Shown piece after piece: positions 4,202 through 5,400 of a stretch of 5,400 nt of DNA (positions within the stretch are counted from its first letter, which is position 1; each line of letters opens with the position of its first letter). Source of the DNA: Lentisphaerota bacterium (GTDB lineage: Bacteria > Verrucomicrobiota > Kiritimatiellia > JAAZAB01); assembly GCA_016199105.1 (NCBI GenBank), contig JACQHI010000141.1:1-5400 (forward strand), written 5' to 3'. Under the pieces are notes generated by a model that ran no database searches, was not told the DNA's origin, and saw only the letters and a program-made list of their open reading frames with translations. A program made the position numbers and the translations under genes.

Positions 4202-5284
4202 TCACAGCAACCGTGCTTCCTGGCCCGGGGCCTTGAGTCCCAGCCGTTCATAGCAGAGCGCCGTCGCCTCGCGACCCTGCGGCGTGCGCTTGAGATACCC
4301 TTCCTGGATCAGGAACGGCTCATAGACTTCCTCGATGGTGTCGGCCTCCTCGCTGACGGAGACGGCCAGGGAATTCACGCCCACGGGCCCGCCCGCGAAC
4401 TTTTCGACGATCGTCCGGAGAATGCGTTTGTCCATCTCGTCCAGGCCGTACTGGTCGATGCCCAGCATCCCCAGCGCCCGGTCGGCCACGTCGCGGGTGA
4501 TCCGGTTGTCGGCCTTCACCTGGGCATAATCCCGCACCCAGCGCAACAGATTGTTGCAGATGCGGGGCGTGCCCCGGGACCGCCGGGCCAGCTCATGGGC
4601 GCCCGGCGCGTCCAACTCCACATTCAGAATGCGGGCCGACCGCTCGACGATCTGCTGCAACTCGCCGGCCTGATAATAATCCAGGCGATATTGCATCCGG
4701 AACCGGGACCGGAACGGCGACGACAGCAGACCGCCGCGCGTGGTGGCGCCGACGAGGGTGAAATGGTTCAGGGGCAGATGAACCGTGCGGGCATTCGGCC
4801 CGGAATCCAGCATGATGTCGATGGCATAATCCTCCATGGCCGAATACAGATATTCCTCCGCCGATTTCGGCAGGCGATGGATTTCATCGATAAACACAAT
4901 GTCGCCGCGCTGCGCGCCGGTAAGCAAGCCGGCCAGATCCCCCGGTTTCTCGATGGCGGGACCGGAGGTGACCTTGATATCCGCCTCCATGGCTTTGGCG
5001 AGGATATTGGCCAGCGTGGTCTTGCCCAGGCCGGGGGGACCCGACAGCAACACGTGATCCAACACGTCCTTGCGGTCCCGCGCCGCCTGGACGGACAGCT
5101 CCAATAACGCGCGGATTTTTTGCTGGCCCACAAAATCGCGAAAAGTCTGCGGCCTCAGGCCGAGGTCCAGTTCGGAATCCTCCTCGCCTGCGACGCCGGC
5201 AGCGCCGCGGGAAGATTTATTGACCGTGTCCCGCACAGCCTCATGGCGACGCGGGAAGGTATCGGTGATCAGGCGGTCGTTCAT
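4202..5284 (-). CDS. ruvB: Holliday junction branch-migration ATPase RuvB
   Basis: RuvB is the cytoplasmic hexameric AAA+ motor that, with RuvA, drives branch migration of Holliday junctions during recombination and repair. This 360-residue protein has the full architecture: LRPQTFRDFVGQ (43-54) opens the core, Walker A GPPGLGKT is at 82-89, Walker B with DEIHR at 133-137, sensor 1 GATTR at 179-183, sensor 2 RGTPR at 237-241, and a C-terminal winged-helix region with GPVGVNSLA (299-307) and EGYLKRTPQGR (328-338). The RuvA-contacting hairpin should lie in about 152-176. The usual SPLRDRFG arginine-finger segment reads SPFRSRFR (189-196), keeping the arginines but replacing Asp and Gly. The N-terminus before LRPQTF is about 20 residues longer than in E. 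coli RuvB. The MNDRLI start fits the family. No Shine-Dalgarno sequence is present, and a palindrome ends 7 bases upstream of the ATG. ruvA and ruvC are not in the window. Confidence 0.97.
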   Translation of the reverse strand: MNDRLITDTFPRRHEAVRDTVNKSSRGAAGVAGEEDSELDLGLRPQTFRDFVGQQKIRALLELSVQAARDRKDVLDHVLLSGPPGLGKTTLANILAKAMEADIKVTSGPAIEKPGDLAGLLTGAQRGDIVFIDEIHRLPKSAEEYLYSAMEDYAIDIMLDSGPNARTVHLPLNHFTLVGATTRGGLLSSPFRSRFRMQYRLDYYQAGELQQIVERSARILNVELDAPGAHELARRSRGTPRICNNLLRWVRDYAQVKADNRITRDVADRALGMLGIDQYGLDEMDKRILRTIVEKFAGGPVGVNSLAVSVSEEADTIEEVYEPFLIQEGYLKRTPQGREATALCYERLGLKAPGQEARLL

Positions 5285-5291
5285 AAATTAG

Positions 5292-5306
5292 GCCCCGCAG
5301 CGGGGC
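5292..5306. promoter_or_regulatory. GC palindrome between divergent genes
   Basis: GCCCCGCAGCGGGGC is a perfect inverted repeat around one central base. It ends 7 bases upstream of the ruvB ATG and lies about 45 bases upstream of the divergent gene at 5350. In ruvB mRNA it would form a hairpin over the ribosome-binding region; as DNA it could be an operator. On the plus strand it is followed by AACTTTTACTTT, weakly terminator-like. Function is not determined. Confidence 0.45.
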
Positions 5307-5337
5307 AACTTTTACTTTAATCAACGGTTTTTTTGAG

Positions 5338-5343
5338 TATATT
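5338..5343 (+). promoter_or_regulatory. Possible -10 element for the gene at 5350
   Basis: TATATT is a close match to a sigma-70 -10 hexamer and ends 6 bases before the ATG at 5350, so transcription would begin at or next to the start codon. No clear -35 is seen at standard spacing; the region between contains a run of seven T (5328-5334). Confidence 0.4.
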
Positions 5344-5349
5344 ACCCCC

Positions 5350-5400
5350 ATGGAATTCGTCAGCGGTCATATCAAACTCCGAGACATCTTCCTCGACAAC
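5350..5400 (+). CDS. 5' end of an unidentified gene, cut by the window edge
   Basis: An open frame starts with ATG at 5350 and continues to the window end without a stop, encoding MEFVSGHIKLRDIFLDN. It is divergent from ruvB, with a good -10-like TATATT just upstream, no Shine-Dalgarno sequence and a CCCC run before the ATG. Seventeen residues are too few to assign a family. The KLRDIFLDN stretch is faintly reminiscent of the N-terminus of some IS91-type transposases, but this is only an impression. Confidence 0.5.
   Translation, partial: MEFVSGHIKLRDIFLDN

Noticed and set aside
4163..5107. Long plus-strand open frame opposite ruvB
   Set aside because: It lies antisense to a textbook RuvB and begins inside the period-7 array.

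Overview
The window comes from a GC-rich bacterial chromosome. It holds three clearly recognisable protein genes, one tRNA, one probable microprotein and the first codons of a further gene, separated by long gaps full of short degenerate repeats. The sequence does not identify the phylum. The repeat-laden gaps, weak or absent Shine-Dalgarno sequences and a 32-residue protein beginning MGQQLRLKVKR make me lean towards the PVC group or a neighbouring uncultured phylum, as a guess only.

Layout: a PfkB-family sugar/nucleoside kinase lies on the minus strand (44-1117). A gene-free gap (1118-1699) follows, made largely of period-7 and period-8 arrays plus a nested inverted repeat. Next are tRNA-Glu(CUC) on the minus strand (1700-1774), a twin-hairpin palindromic element (1803-1864), and a short-form malic enzyme on the plus strand (1947-3242). 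A second copy of a composite repeat module (3246-3302) precedes a very basic 32-aa microprotein gene (3434-3532). A 600-base stretch without a convincing gene (3533-4143) holds one strong hairpin and period-9 words. A period-7 array (4144-4185) abuts the 3' end of ruvB, which is on the minus strand (4202-5284). A 65-base divergent intergenic region with a compact palindrome separates ruvB from a plus-strand gene cut by the window edge (5350 onward).

The genes do not form an operon or a single pathway. Malic enzyme links the C4 acid pool to pyruvate with NAD(P)H production, the PfkB protein phosphorylates an unidentified sugar or nucleoside, and RuvB drives Holliday-junction branch migration away from ruvA and ruvC, which are not in the window. 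The most unusual content is between the genes: arrays with unit lengths of 7 (GTT-S-R-R-Y), 8 (CCGnnTCn) and about 9 bases whose variation is constrained by position. One composite module occurs twice in direct orientation, flanking the tRNA and malic enzyme genes.
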